In this document: piece by piece, positions 32,584 through 44,002 of the stretch | How the letters are laid out: every line of letters starts with the position of its first letter | How positions within the stretch are numbered: position 1 is the stretch's first letter | DNA from: Mastigamoeba balamuthi | Taxonomy: Eukaryota; Evosea; Mastigamoebida; Mastigamoebidae | Direction: 5' to 3' | NCBI GenBank assembly: GCA_902651635.1 | Contig: CACRSC010000015.1 | Span: 920,061-984,060 of the forward strand | Length of the DNA: 64,000 nucleotides | The notes under the pieces: generated by a model | What the model saw: only the letters and a program-made list of their open reading frames with translations | Database searches by the model: none | Told to the model about the DNA's origin: nothing | Program-made: the position numbers and the translations under genes

Positions 32584-34614
32584 TTATTCAGCCACAACGG
32601 GCGCAGGCCGGACGGTGATGACAGGGCTGGTAGCAATCGGGCAGCCGAAGTCATCAGTCGCGAACATCCTGATCACGTACAGCCCCGGGGTTTCCGGGAC
32701 CTTTCCAATGACCTCGCCGCCCGACATTCCATCGTTGACGTCCCCGTCGAGCCTCTGCGAGTACGAGCCATCCCCTCCGGACGGGTACCGCTGCCCCATG
32801 AAGAAAGCCACCGACACACGGTTGGACAGGGGGACGGGCGTCTCCCACTTGACCCTGATCTCGGCCCCGGCGTTGAGCACGCTGAAGTCGACAGCGTGCG
32901 GTTCGACCTTGACGGAGCCCAGCAGCTTCACGAGGTTGGTGATCGGGAACTCCTCCTCCGCCTTCGACACCCTCGTCTTGAGGCATACCCGCAGTCCGTA
33001 GGCCTGCCCCCCAACGGCATTAGCACGAGCGGTTGTCATCCACAGACGGCGGGCGGACCTTTCGGGCATCGCGGTCGACGAGAATGGAGACCTCTCTCGA
33101 GAGGTCGTTGCCAAACTCAGACTTGTCGATGACATACGCGTTCTTGTCCGTCTGGAGGCAGGTCCAGACAGCCCTGCACACAGTCAGGAGCGACACGTTG
33201 AGGTACATCGATTCCAGGAACACTCGCATGATGCCCGAGGCCTCCACGCGTATTCCACACCAGTTCCTGCGAGGGCCCTCGGGGTCATCGCACTGCAGCC
33301 AGTAGAGCATGTCCCCGTTGGTCTTGCTCGCCGACGCGCGGGTGACGACGTCCGGGGGAGGGTTGGCCTGCTCCACGACGAGGCGCGAGGTGTTACCGAG
33401 GTGGTCCTCGAACGACAGCCTGATCCTCAGCGGCTGCGGCAGCGACGTGTGCGCCCTTCGGCGCTCGGAGTTATCGCTTCCGGGAGTTCCCGTGATGCAA
33501 ATTGCGACGCGCGCCCACACAGACGTTGCCTGAATCTGCCTTGTGAGAACACGGAGGAGGAGGGCGCAGCGCAGGGCACCTTTCCAGAGTCGATGTTGAG
33601 AGGGATGGCCTCCTTCTGCATTTCCTCGTCGAGGCAGAGGTGGACCTCTTCGCACTTGATCCACTTGTCGTTGACCTGGTACCTCGCCTTGGCCCCCATG
33701 ACGATGAGCGTCGCAGGCGTCGGGTTGACGCAGGTCAGCTGCACGAAGAAGTAGTTGAGGAACTTGCCGTCCCTCGCCCACATCTGCTGGTTCGCGGCCA
33801 CGGGCTTCATCTTGCGCAGGACGAGGGGCGACTTGCCGGAGCTCTTGTGGTCCTTGACCTTCAGCTTTTCTCCCGTTGGGATCTCAGGCCCCTCGTGCAC
33901 TGGGGCTGCGAGCGCGTGGCCGCTGTCGATGAACAGGTCGTCTGTGTAGGAGCGCGACAAGACCTCGGGCTCCGCGATGGGAGTGAGCGGGAGCTGCGGG
34001 GCGAACTTGATCCTGTGCGTCTCCTCAGAGTCGGACGACTTGGGCTTGATAGTTATCCCCATGCCTGTGCGTGGATGAGCGCAGCGACGGGAGAGGGCGG
34101 CGCAGCTCACTGGCAATGTTGTTGTCTTTAACGGTACAGAAGGCGACGAGGTGGACCTGGCGAGCAGGGTCGGAGCGCTCGAAGAGGATGCACTCGCCAG
34201 TCTCCGAGTCGGCGCACTTCGAGGCCTTCTCTCGCAGCGAGTAGAACGAGAAGGTCTCGAAGTAGTGCACGGCGTTGGTCTGCGAGATGAGGAAGAACGG
34301 GCCGGTGTTGGCCACTATCCCGCACTCCCCGATCAACGTTGTCTCCTGCTGGAAGTCCTGCACCTTCATCGAGAGGAAGACAGTCGTCACCTCGCTGCAG
34401 CAAGCCCGATGAGTCAGGCGCTAACACAAAGCAGGGGCTGGGGCCGCACTGCAGGTGACGCCTCGTGTATAGGGTGAACTGCTCGTAGAGGTAGTCGGTG
34501 TGGTGCTTGGAGCGGTGCTTCCCCTTCTTGCACGGATACCCCGGCCTGGACCCGCAGCACGCGTAATGGTCCTCCCACTGGGGCAGTCTCAGCGTCAGCT
34601 TCGGCAGTGCTCAT
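32584..34614 (-). CDS. unknown multi-exon protein
   Basis: Exons 34614-34579, 34526-34450, 34394-34111, 34064-33580, 33535-33059 and 33003-32584 sum to 592 residues in a single phase. The split of the first exon (52-nt intron) is needed to keep phase. Segments include KHRSKHHTDYLYEQFTLYTR, TTLIGECGIVANTGPFFLIS, VHYFETFSFYSLREKASKCA, FLNYFFVQLTCVNPTPATLI and, at the end, a beta-rich Ig-like-looking part (VRVKWETP-type strands, FATDDFGCPIATSPVITVRP). There is no signal peptide or membrane segment. The stop TAA sits inside an AATAAA, so the polyadenylation signal overlaps the stop codon. No family recognised. Confidence 0.65.
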
Positions 34615-34628
34615 GCTTGTAATGAATC

Positions 34629-36256
34629 TTACGCATGCACTCTCGTGGAAGCTACAGCTGTCATCGGCGTTCTGTGACTCCCTGGGGCGGGTTGGTCAAC
34701 GGGATCAGCCACGGGCCGAGAGCAACGGGACACCGGAGCGCACTTGAACTGCTGGCAGCACTGCACGCACTCGAACCACGGCTCCTCAGACGGCTTCTCC
34801 GCGGCCTTGCGGCCGGGGAACACGATGTTCTTGGTGAACGATGGCACGGCCTTCTTGAGAGCCGCCGAGACCTCGGCGTGCACGTCCTTGAATATGGGCC
34901 TGAGGGCCGCGTGCTGGTTCCAGCACTTGCGGATGATCTGCGAGACGTCGAACGAGATGTTCGTCGGCATCTGGGGGCGCTCTCCCCTGAGCACCTCTGC
35001 CTTGACCTCCTCGTTGGTCATGCCCTGGAACGGCGCGCCGCCCCGCGTGAAGATCTCCCACATGGTGACGCCGAACGAGTACACGTCGGTCTTCTGCGAG
35101 AACTGCTTCGAGCTGATGGCCTCGGGCGCGGACCAGCGCACCGGCAGGATCGACGTGGAGCTGCTGTACGAGCTCTCGTGCGGCGCCAGCATCCTCGACA
35201 GCCCAAAGTCGCTGACCTTCACCACGAGGTTCGTCTCCCCCTCGAGCTTCACAAGCAGGTTCCTCGTCGCGAGGTCCCTGTGCACGATGCCTGGGGGAAT
35301 GGGGGAGCAGGAGGGCCAGTGAGCAGCAGCGACGAGTGGGGGACCCGCCGGACCTTTGGAGGCGAGGTACATCATGCCAGCGGCGGTGTCGCGGCAGAAC
35401 TTGAGCATCTCGTACGTCGAGAACACGTTGTGCTTGAGGAGGCTGCACAGCGACCCGCCCTGCATGTACTCTGACACGAGGTGCGGCTTGCCCCCAGCGA
35501 AGAACACCTGCAGCCCCCGAGTTAGTTGCTCAACACAGTATTTCTTGGATTCGCGTTGTTTGGACAGCGGGCGTTCTGCCGCACCCCGAAGAACTGAATG
35601 CAGTTCGGGTGCCTGACGTCCATGCACGTGAGAGCCTCGTCCAGGAGCTCCGCCTGCGCGCCAGTCGTCTTTGCCAGCTTCGCCGCGACCTCGTTCCTTG
35701 AATGTCCACAACGCGAAGCCGCCAGTCAGTTGGTTCCCGCCCACCAAAATGCAGAGCTGAGCTGAGCTGAGCTGCACCCCTGCCAGGTCGCCCTGAACAC
35801 CGTCCCGAAGAACCCCTCGCCCAGGATCTCGCCGAGGACCACCTCCCGGATGACGCAGCGGTGGTTGGGCGTGATGGCCTCGGCCTCTGCGGGCGGGCAG
35901 GGCGGCGCAGGGGCAGCGGCCGCGGGCGTCTTCTCCGCCGCCGTCGCCCTGAGCGGCCCGCCGACGCACACCGCGTACGACGCCTCTCCGCCAGCCCCCG
36001 ACGACTCGCACGAGCACTGCCCTGCCCCGCTGCCCCCGCTGCCCCCGCTGGCCGAGTAGGACGAGTAGGAAGACGACGCGGGCTGCTGGTCTGCGCCAGC
36101 GGCGGTGGCCGCGTGCTGCTGCGGGCCGTCGGTGATGGTCTCCCCGTACGCATACGACGCCGACGCGCCCGCGGACGACTGCGCGCTGCACGTCGAGTAC
36201 GACGAGTAGGCGCCCGTCTGGTCCTCGCTGGCGCTCGTGGAGGTCTCGTGCGACAT
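34629..36256 (-). CDS. tyrosine-type protein kinase
   Basis: Exons 36256-35778, 35696-35585, 35507-35354 and 35290-34629 give 468 residues. A Ser/Tyr/Ala-rich N-terminal tail of ~130 residues precedes the kinase domain: glycine loop LGEILGEGFFGTVF, VAIK-type lysine in NEVAAKLAKTT, catalytic loop IVHRDLATRN (tyrosine-kinase type, like HRDLAARN), VSDFGLSRML, VRWSAPEAI, DVYSFGVTMWEIFTRG and the final WNQHAALRPIF. The tail ends with a Cys-rich WFECVQCCQQFKC piece. The HRDLATRN loop and VRWSAPE motif point to tyrosine or TKL kinases. No membrane segment, so cytosolic. Only 14 bp separate its stop from the next gene's ATG on the same strand. Confidence 0.9.
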
Positions 36257-36525
36257 CCGTGCGTGTGGGGTTTTTTTTCTTTTGTGGCCCCTCTTTTCTC
36301 GATCGGACGGTGGGCCAACCGCTCACTCAAAATCTAGACCCGGAAATCCTACCCCATTTGAGCTGTGGTGACATTCCTGGCTGGGGAGCAAGCTTGGTCC
36401 ATGTGCACGTGTACGGAAGAGTCCTCTCCTGCCAACAAGGAAACAGGCGGAAGTGAAACCAAGGAATTTCTGTCGATTCCTATTTCGGCCGTTGGTCCCC
36501 CACCCCCCGAATACCCGATGGGAGG

Positions 36526-38018
36526 TCAGGGGATCTTGGCCGACTTGCACTCGCCGTCGTCCCACACGGTGGTCATGACCTCGGCGCCGTCCTGCTTGAA
36601 CCTCTGCGCCCACTCGTCGGGCAGCTCGCGGTCCCAGAGCGACACCCTGACGCGCTCGAGGCAGCTGGCTGGGTGCCCAGACCACTTGCGGTGTGCCGCG
36701 CGGATGGCCGCGAATATGTCCTCGATGTCGTTGCCAAACGCCCCTCCGCCGAGCAGCGTGAGGTAGAGCGTCCTGCGCCTGTTGACTATGGCCGACAGGT
36801 ACGTGCCCTCGTAGGCCGCCTGCAACGCCAGGCGCACGAGCCCGTCGCGCTGGGGAGAGTGCGAGTTCTGCGCGCCCGACGCCCCCTGGCCGACGTTGAC
36901 GGCGGCGCAGAACACCTGGTCGATGAGGTGCCCCGGGGGCGGCACGAGCACGAGCTCGCCGTCGCCACCGCGGAAGGTGACCTGGACGTTGCTGTGCAGC
37001 ACGACGCGGATCTTGCGGGCGAGGGCCTCGAGGCTGGCCGGGTCCTCGGGCAGCGGCGTCTCAGCGCCCGTCTGCACGACGTAGCCGTTGATGACCGTGT
37101 AGTAGCTCTTGACGAGCCCTAGCATCTCGATCTGCCTCGAGTGCGTCTGCCTCCACTCATCCTTGTCGCCGTCGGTGTCCCCGTCGTCGGGTGTGAAGAA
37201 CGCTGCGTGCACACGGGCAATTGCTGCAGCTCCTGCCGAGATCGAGGCTGCAGGCCCCTGGGTCTTGTCCCACACGTCTGGGGGAGGGGGAGGGGGCAGT
37301 CAGTGGCCAGTGCTGCATTCGTGCCACACACAGTTTTCGGTGAAATCATCGTCGTCGGGATTCGCGGACTCGTCGGGCGCCTCGACAGCGTTGAAGTTGG
37401 AGGCTACCTGAAACACAGCCCCAGCGTTGCTGGGGTCCGCCTGCTGCGCGGACACGTTGAGGTGCGCCATCAGCGAGCCCTAAACCCGGTGTGAGAGACG
37501 CCCAACGCCGATGAGTGCCGTCCGGCTCGGGTCTCACCCAGTCGAGACCGGTCAGGAACTCGACCGTGCACGGAGGCCTCCGCTTCTGCCTGCTGGCCGA
37601 GGGCTTGTCGACCATGCCCTGGAGCTCCCCCACAGACAGGACGCTCATCTTCCCTGCCCCCCAAGCCCGTCCGCTCTTCTGGTCGACCAGCTCGAGCGTG
37701 TGCCCCGGCAGCGCTGTTCCTCAGGGGAGCGACCCACGGTCAGGACCGGGAGCCCGAAGGCGACCACAGCGCACCGGGAGACTCGTCGGCGACGGGGACG
37801 AAGGAGGGCTTGGAGAGGCGGAACTGGGCCTCGCTGTAGCCCGTGAGGAGCTGGAACCACTCGTTCTCGGGGATCGCAGTGGGCAGCGGGGCGGGCGACG
37901 ACTCGTCGAGGTGCTCCGCGGCGCCCTCGAGGTTGCGCTCGATGTCCTTGAGGTCGTCCCCGGGGTCGCAGTCCGGGCGGCTCCCGGAGAGGTCCACCAG
38001 CGCCTTGACTTTACTCAT
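36526..38018 (-). CDS. macro-domain-like protein of unknown function
   Basis: Exons 38018-37775, 37713-37538, 37479-37332 and 37277-36526 give 439 residues. The core contains AGAVFQVASNFNAVE, YVWDKTQGPAASISAGAAAI (completed by splicing), RQIEMLGLVKSYYTVINGYV, HLIDQVFCAAVNVGQGASG, LVRLALQAAYEGTYLSAIVN and YLTLLGGGAFGND. The FQVASNFN, DxTQGPAxSIxAG and LTLLGGGAFGN series matches a family found in bacteria and protists whose GGGAFGN loop resembles ADP-ribose-binding macro domains. The first ~100 residues are acidic and separate. ADP-ribose binding is inference from the loop; I did not align it. Confidence 0.6.
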
Positions 38019-38100
38019 CGCTTGCGGATTCTGCGACCGCACGCTAAAATTGGGTTTGGGGCCAGAGATATTTCCGGAGAAATATCATTCTGATCTCCCG

Positions 38101-39931
38101 ATGCACACAATCCGGTCGGTGCTGCTCGGCGTCGGTGTGGTGGCGCTGGCTCTGTGGTCCCCGTACCTCTGCGCCAGGTCCGTGGGTACCGCAGGTGCCC
38201 AGGGCGACCTGAAGAGGGCCTTTGTGGGCTCGTTTGCGCTCAGCGTCGTCATTTTCTGTTCGTTCTTCGTCTTCCCGAGCCGCACCCTCAGGCTCTTCCG
38301 CACCAAGTACACCCGGCCTGCCACCCGCCCGCCAGCCCAGCCAGTGCATGGCGCCCACTCACGTCGTCGTTTATCGCGCAGGACGAGCAAGTCGCGGCTG
38401 TACGGGCCGACGCTGCTGGCCGCGTGGGTCATCCTCTCGCACGTGGCGGCTGCCGAGTATGTGTGGGTGCTCGCCAGTCTCCCCGAGCGGCTCCGCGGAC
38501 TCTCCAGCTGCGTCTTCGCCTTGGCCCACTGCGTTGTAAGCCGCTTCTTGGAAGGAGGGCGTGTTCGCTCGCTCTGACAGATGTCTGGGCCCGCAGGTTG
38601 CGGGCCAGTTCGCGTTCTTCTCGAGGCTGAGACCGTCGCCGAGGTACCTGCTCAGTCTCCCGTGCCTAGCTGTCTCGTCTTTCCACGTGGCCTGCCTCCC
38701 CTTCGTTCTCTGTCTGCCCTGGCTGGGCGTCTCTCCAGCGGCCCTTGTGGCCCCTCTTGCTCTGAGTGCGCCGTTGTTGAAACCCGTTCGTTCCCGAGAC
38801 TCACTGCTCAAGCAGCGTACTACCACTTCCGGAGCGGCGTGCCCCCGCTCAGTCACCGAAAGTGGGAGTACTTGTCACTGAGGCTTGGAGCAGGGCCAAG
38901 GGACGCTGCCATTGGAACGAGGCCACACAGGCTCGGAGGCAACCACTATCAAATCGGAAGCTCGGAAGAGGGCATCAAGATCGTACAGCTGACCGACACG
39001 CACATCGGTCCTGTCACCACGGAGGAGGAGCTACGCAACATGTGCACTGAAATAGTCAGAGAAATCAAGCCCGATCTCGTTTTCATCACAGGCGACCTCC
39101 TCACGACCGAGTGCTACTCTCATCCAAAAGAGGTGACGTCATCATATTCGCGCTGTCTGATTGCCTTCCAGTCAATCGTTGATGGACTTTCACCGTTAAA
39201 GGAGATGCGCGGCCGCGTATTTGCATGCTATGGAGTACGTATGCCATACCATCGTGTCTGAAAAACCCCTGCCAGAACCACGACCACGAAGCTTTTACGG
39301 AGGTCACTGAAGCGCTCACAGAGCTTGGTGTGCATATTCTGCAGGACAATTCCATGACCGTGACGCTACGTATGCTTGTTCCTTGTTCTTTTCTCTGCCT
39401 CAGTCATTCTAGGTGGGCAGGGAGTTCACATTCTCGGACTTGATTATCGGTCTGCTCTGCGAAAGCAAACACGGAAAGAAATCGGCGACGTGTGCTCACT
39501 AAATAGCCCAAATGGAGCTCTGTCCATTGTTCTGGTTTGTGATTCCCTCATCTCTTTTTATGTGTTAACAACTTCCAGTTACATGATCCCAACTCCTTCA
39601 CATCGATTCCAATTGATAGGAACTGCCTTGTTCTGAGTGGACACACCCACGTAGGCCAAATGCAACCGGTTTTTTTTTCTAACTTATCAGCAGGGTGGCA
39701 TGATTGGGATTCCAGGAAAGTTCTCAGGTGTCAGTGCCTCAGCTGTTCCTGACAATGGCTTCTGGATGCATCATACCAACATTCTCTACGTCCACAGAGG
39801 ACAGGTATCGAAAATATTCTATCATTGATAACAAATCTCTTCAGGGGAGTCGATCTCTTTTGGGAAATGTTCTTCTGAGATTTGGTATTCCTGCTGAGAA
39901 GAGTGTCATTGTTCTGAAAACAACAAAATAA
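38101..39931 (+). CDS. polytopic membrane-anchored metallophosphoesterase (TMPPE-like)
   Basis: Ten exons (38101-38306, 38382-38535, 38597-38765, 38897-39132, 39172-39234, 39276-39369, 39413-39534, 39579-39668, 39694-39804, 39845-39931) give ~443 residues. About five membrane segments come first (LLGVGVVALALWSPYLC, VGSFALSVVIFCSFFVF, LLAAWVILSHVAAAEYVWVL, LLSLPCLAVSSFHVACLPFV). The calcineurin-like phosphoesterase domain follows with all metal-binding motifs: VQLTDTHIG, LVFITGDLL, CYGNHDHE and LVLSGHTHVGQ. Bacterial YkuE and animal TMPPE proteins share this plan. The exon 3/4 junction (phase 1) is the least certain. Exons 1-4 are GC-rich; exons 5-10 use many A/T-ending codons. Confidence 0.85.
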
Positions 39932-40427
39932 CACTGCCCGTCGGGGCAACCACACGCATCACAGCCCGAGATTCTACATGGCTGGCCTTGAGTCCGTGGT
40001 GTGCCACAATTTCCTCTCCCTGAGCAGCACACTCAATGATCTCTGTCCCCCAGTGGTGCGTGTCGCTGAGCAGGGGGTGAATGCCACCAAGGTCCTGCGG
40101 TGTCTCTTGGAAAAGCCAATAACTTAGCAGCTTTCCCCCGATCTCTGGAACTCTCTGTATGCGACTGCACATTAGAGCTATCGGTAGCACGTGAATTCCT
40201 CTGCTTTGAGTCACTAGCGGGCATTGTGTGTGGTGTGGGTGGCTTCTCTCAAGCATTGCGGAGAATCAGCCAGCCACTCTCTAATCAAAGAGCAACAAGG
40301 TCAAGTGCAGGAGCACCCCCCCACTCACCTCGCCCAATAGATAAAGCACATCGGGCCCAAGGGCTTCATATGGCCTCCAACACTCGTGTCATCCTCGTTC
40401 TTCTCACCTGTGGTTCGAGAGCAACAT
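39932..40427. other. AT-richer region between the phosphoesterase gene and the retroelement
   Basis: No supported host gene. It probably contains the decayed 3' portion of the Ty3-like element described next. Confidence 0.4.
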
Positions 40428-43175
40428 TCACTTTTTGCCCCTCAGCACATACTGCTCCACAGAACGACACAAGTACTCTTCATTCAGGAAGGTTTCCCAA
40501 TGGCTGACTGGCTCACATCCATACATCAGGAAGAACAGCGTGTTCTTGATACTAGAGTTGTACGACGAGTTGATGGCCCAGGTCGCCATCTGAACATATC
40601 GGTCCCAACTCCCACTATGAAGACTAACGAGCTTGTGTAGTGTTTCCTTCAGAGTTCGTACGAAACGTTCAGCATGACCATCTGACTGGGGATGGTACGT
40701 TGTCATATGAAGCTTCTGCACTCCGAGCAGCTGAATAACATTGCGCATCATGAACCCATCAAGGACAGCAGCATTGTCAGAGATGAGTTTCTCAGTTGCA
40801 CAGAGAGACCACATGGTGAAATGATATGACCCAGGAATTCGACTTTACTTCGGCAGAAGTGTCACTTCATGTGCTCTACAAACGACTTGGAAAACAGTAT
40901 CACATCGTCAATGTAGACTAGAGCTTTCTGCCATTGAAGTCCTCGGAGTAGGAGGTCCATAAAAAGCTGATATGTAGCAGGAGCGTTTTTTAGCCTGAAA
41001 CATAGCACCTCATACTCAAAGTGACCATCACGAGTCGAAAAAGCAGTCTTTTCAATGTCCTCAGAAGCCATACCGATCTGATTATACCCTGATAACGCAT
41101 CCAAAGTAGGAAACAGCGTACAACCATACATGCTCTCAAGAGTTTCGTCAACTCTGGGCATGGGGTAAATATCACTGCATGTGACCTCATTCAATGCATG
41201 GTCATCAAAACAGAAGCGCAGTTTACCATCTTTTTTCGATACCACCACTACAGAAGCTGATCATGGCGAATTACTGGCATGAATGATACGAGTTTTCAGC
41301 ATTCTCTGGATTTCGTCTGAATTATACTCTTGCAGATGGTGTGGTTATCAGTAGGGCATCCTGTAAATTGGCCTGGCCGATCCAGTATTGATACAATGAG
41401 TTACAAAGGATGAGCGACCGAGTTCCTCTATACTCCCTCAAAACTGGAACCAAATTGAATAAGGAAGTCCCACAGTATTGCCTTTTGTGCTGAAGGCAAC
41501 TCAGCCTTACTGACTTTCTTTTCAATTGAAGCCAAACACTCTGAGGATATCGAAGAAGTCTCTATACTCTCACTGGCACCCACTGCAACAACAAAGATAG
41601 GGGAAGCATTTGGAGAATCTGGGTCAATGGTATAGACTGGACCAAGTTCTTCAACACATCCAAGAACAGTCCCCTCATGCAGAGTCACACTCTCTGAAGA
41701 AGAGTTGATCACTGGTACACGAATTTCAGTCCCATGGGGCCAGGAGTACACGTGGACAAATCCAGATCCTCTCTGTGGTAGGCAAAAATTGCGCAGTATG
41801 AACAGTGAATGGCGTTTTGGCCTTCAACACAAGTGCAGTGTCTGGCTCTAGCATAACAGCCTTATTCAGTACAACAAGAGAAACCTGGCCTACCTGGACA
41901 GCAGTAGTACACTTTGTTGGAATTCTCTTGTGACCGAATTTCACTTTTTCGTCTGACCACTGAACAGAGACATCATGAGCTACAATCATCTTGAGCCCTA
42001 GTAGAATCTCAACTCCCTGGTGTAGAGATTCCAACACGAACAGATCATGGGTTGTGGCCCTCAGGATTTGTAGTGTTTAACGCCAGATGGACACAGCCGA
42101 GGGTACAACAGTGGTATTTGGAAGTACTCCTCGAACACGAACTTTGCAGAACGTGTCCATGGCCACATCGGGGGCTACCCTATCCAAGAGGCTCTTCGAA
42201 ATGAATGATGCCTCTGCTCCAGTGTCAAACATTACATCCACGACTGTCTTTCTCAGTTCCATAGGGCATACCACTCACAATCGTCGGCTATAGAGCTCAG
42301 CACGTTCATTGAGCACAATCTCAGGGATTACAGTCTCAATTGATGCAGACTCAACCACTCCGACTGGCTCTTCAGAGGCTCTCTCCACGTCTGAATCCTG
42401 AGTTATACAGGCGGCTTGCAGCACATGCAGCTGTTGGGCGAGGTGGGGATCCCACCATTCCACACCTCGAGCACTAGGGGAATTTTTCATCCACGGTGTG
42501 TTTTCGGAAACCCACTTAACTGTCCGAATCCTATTCCTGCAGATGTCACAGATGTATGCCTCACCGACCCAGTAACCAGGTATGTTTGGGTGTAGACGAA
42601 CTGTGTTACGGGGACTGTAAGCCAAGCCGATGCCAGGAGGACAACGGTTCTGGATATGACCCGGATTTCCGCAGTGGACACAGGGCTGTGGGCACTGAAC
42701 GACAGTGCCCTGGCTGATGGCACCGAGGACATGTGAACGGGAGAAAGCTGCTCTGGGGATTCGTTCTCAGAGGAGTCACGGCAGCAGGCGTCACAGAGAT
42801 CGGAGCTTGTACAGAATAGACCTATCTTTTTCCGAAATCGAGTTCGAGGAAGACATTTCCCGACGAATTTCTCCGAGAGGGTCATGCCGAGGGTGTTCGG
42901 GATCTGAGTCCTCGTCTTCACCACGTTCGTGGTCCGTGTCCAGCTAGTCTGTGGTTTCTTTCTCGTCCGTGTCCGCTGACTCTTGGGGCTCGTTATTGCC
43001 GAGTTTTTGATTTTTTCTGCGGACGCGGTTCTTCACGAGCATCCTCGTTGACCCGCTTGTCAACCCGCAGCTCAGCCCGTTTCTTCTTGGTCTTCTTGCT
43101 CGTCCCTGCGGCCTTGCGAGCTGGCTTCTTGTTCATGCCCTTGCGAGCACGAAACTTCTTCGTGAAGTGGAACAT
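40428..43175 (-). mobile_element. fossil Ty3/gypsy-type LTR retrotransposon
   Basis: Minus-strand remains, in the usual order, of a nucleocapsid-type zinc knuckle (CVHCGNPGHIQNRC, ~42,660), an aspartic protease with a DTGAEASF active site (~42,077-42,274), a reverse transcriptase with VYIDDVILFS (~40,862-41,248) and an integrase core (LISDNA, YHPQSDGHAERF, ~40,428-40,814). A basic Lys/Arg-rich stretch at ~43,000-43,175 may be gag. The element is broken, with several breaks, and no terminal repeats were recognised. Motifs are still readable, so it is old but not ancient. End points are approximate. Confidence 0.8.
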
Positions 43176-43318
43176 AAAAGCACTCGGATACTTACCCTGA
43201 CCTCAAACCAATTGTAATGGTGTGCGGGTGTTGCTAGGCACAAGGACAATAACGAAGTGTTTCGAAATCTGTTCGGGCAGAGCATTTCTTTACAGTTTGT
43301 CCGTGTACTAATATCATA

Positions 43319-44002
43319 ATGGCGGCGGAGGAGGTGTGGGGTCAGTTCAAGCAGAGGCTCTCGAACACCAAGCACCTGACACCCCGCGATATCTGGGCCA
43401 TCAGCAAGAGCGACCTGAAAATTCTCCTCGGCGAGCTCGAGTTCAGCGGCGCGGAGGCAGGGGTCATCGCCACCCGCTTTTTAGTCCCACGTCCGCCGAG
43501 TTCGTCGCTTCCGTCCCCCCCCCCCCCCCCACCGGCTCATCTGCACCACAGTGACCTACGCCGAAGATCCCGAGCCGGATCTGACACAGACGCTCGAGCT
43601 CATCAAGCAGACCTACGCCGATTATCCCGCAGCCAAGGCCCGGTTGATTTCGTGGCTGCGCGACAGCGTCCCGTTCGTGCGCGTCCGTGATAAGGACGCG
43701 GTGGCCCATTCTGCACTCCAGCAGCTTCACAACTGCTTCGACGCCGCCGACGTTCTTTCTGCCTGTGTCGACGTCTCTCCCTCGTTTGGTCCCACCGCCA
43801 AGGTATTGGTGTGATCTCTGGTTGAGCCAGCTCGCACTCACCTCGCCTTTCCATTTCCCCTTCCCTTCACAAGGTGACATTTTGGACCACGGCAGACCGG
43901 GACCAAGCCCGACGTGAGCTCGAAGAGTACCAGGCCGCTCTGCAACGGCGCACGCACCAAGCCCCAGTCACCCCGTCGTGGGACTACAACGGTCCGTTGT
44001 GA
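43319..44002 (+). CDS. small unknown protein lying between two retroelement fossils
   Basis: Exons 43319-43499, 43552-43802 and 43874-44002 give 186 residues in phase. It starts MAAEEVWGQFKQRLSNTKHL, then LTPRDIWAISKSDLKILLGE, LTQTLELIKQTYADYPAAKA, SVPFVRVRDKDAVAHSALQQ and ends RRTHQAPVTPSWDYNGPL. GC-rich codon use matches the host genes, not the flanking elements. The first intron contains a run of 16 C, and its donor could be GTTCGT or GTCCGC. No domain recognised. Confidence 0.55.
43515..43530. repeat. run of 16 C inside an intron
   Basis: Homopolymer read directly. Its length may be unreliable in the assembly. Confidence 0.9.

Noticed and set aside
39906-40256. 116-residue minus-strand frame next to the Ty3-like fossil
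   Set aside because: It overlaps the end of the metallophosphoesterase gene and shows no recognisable motif, so it is at most decayed element sequence.
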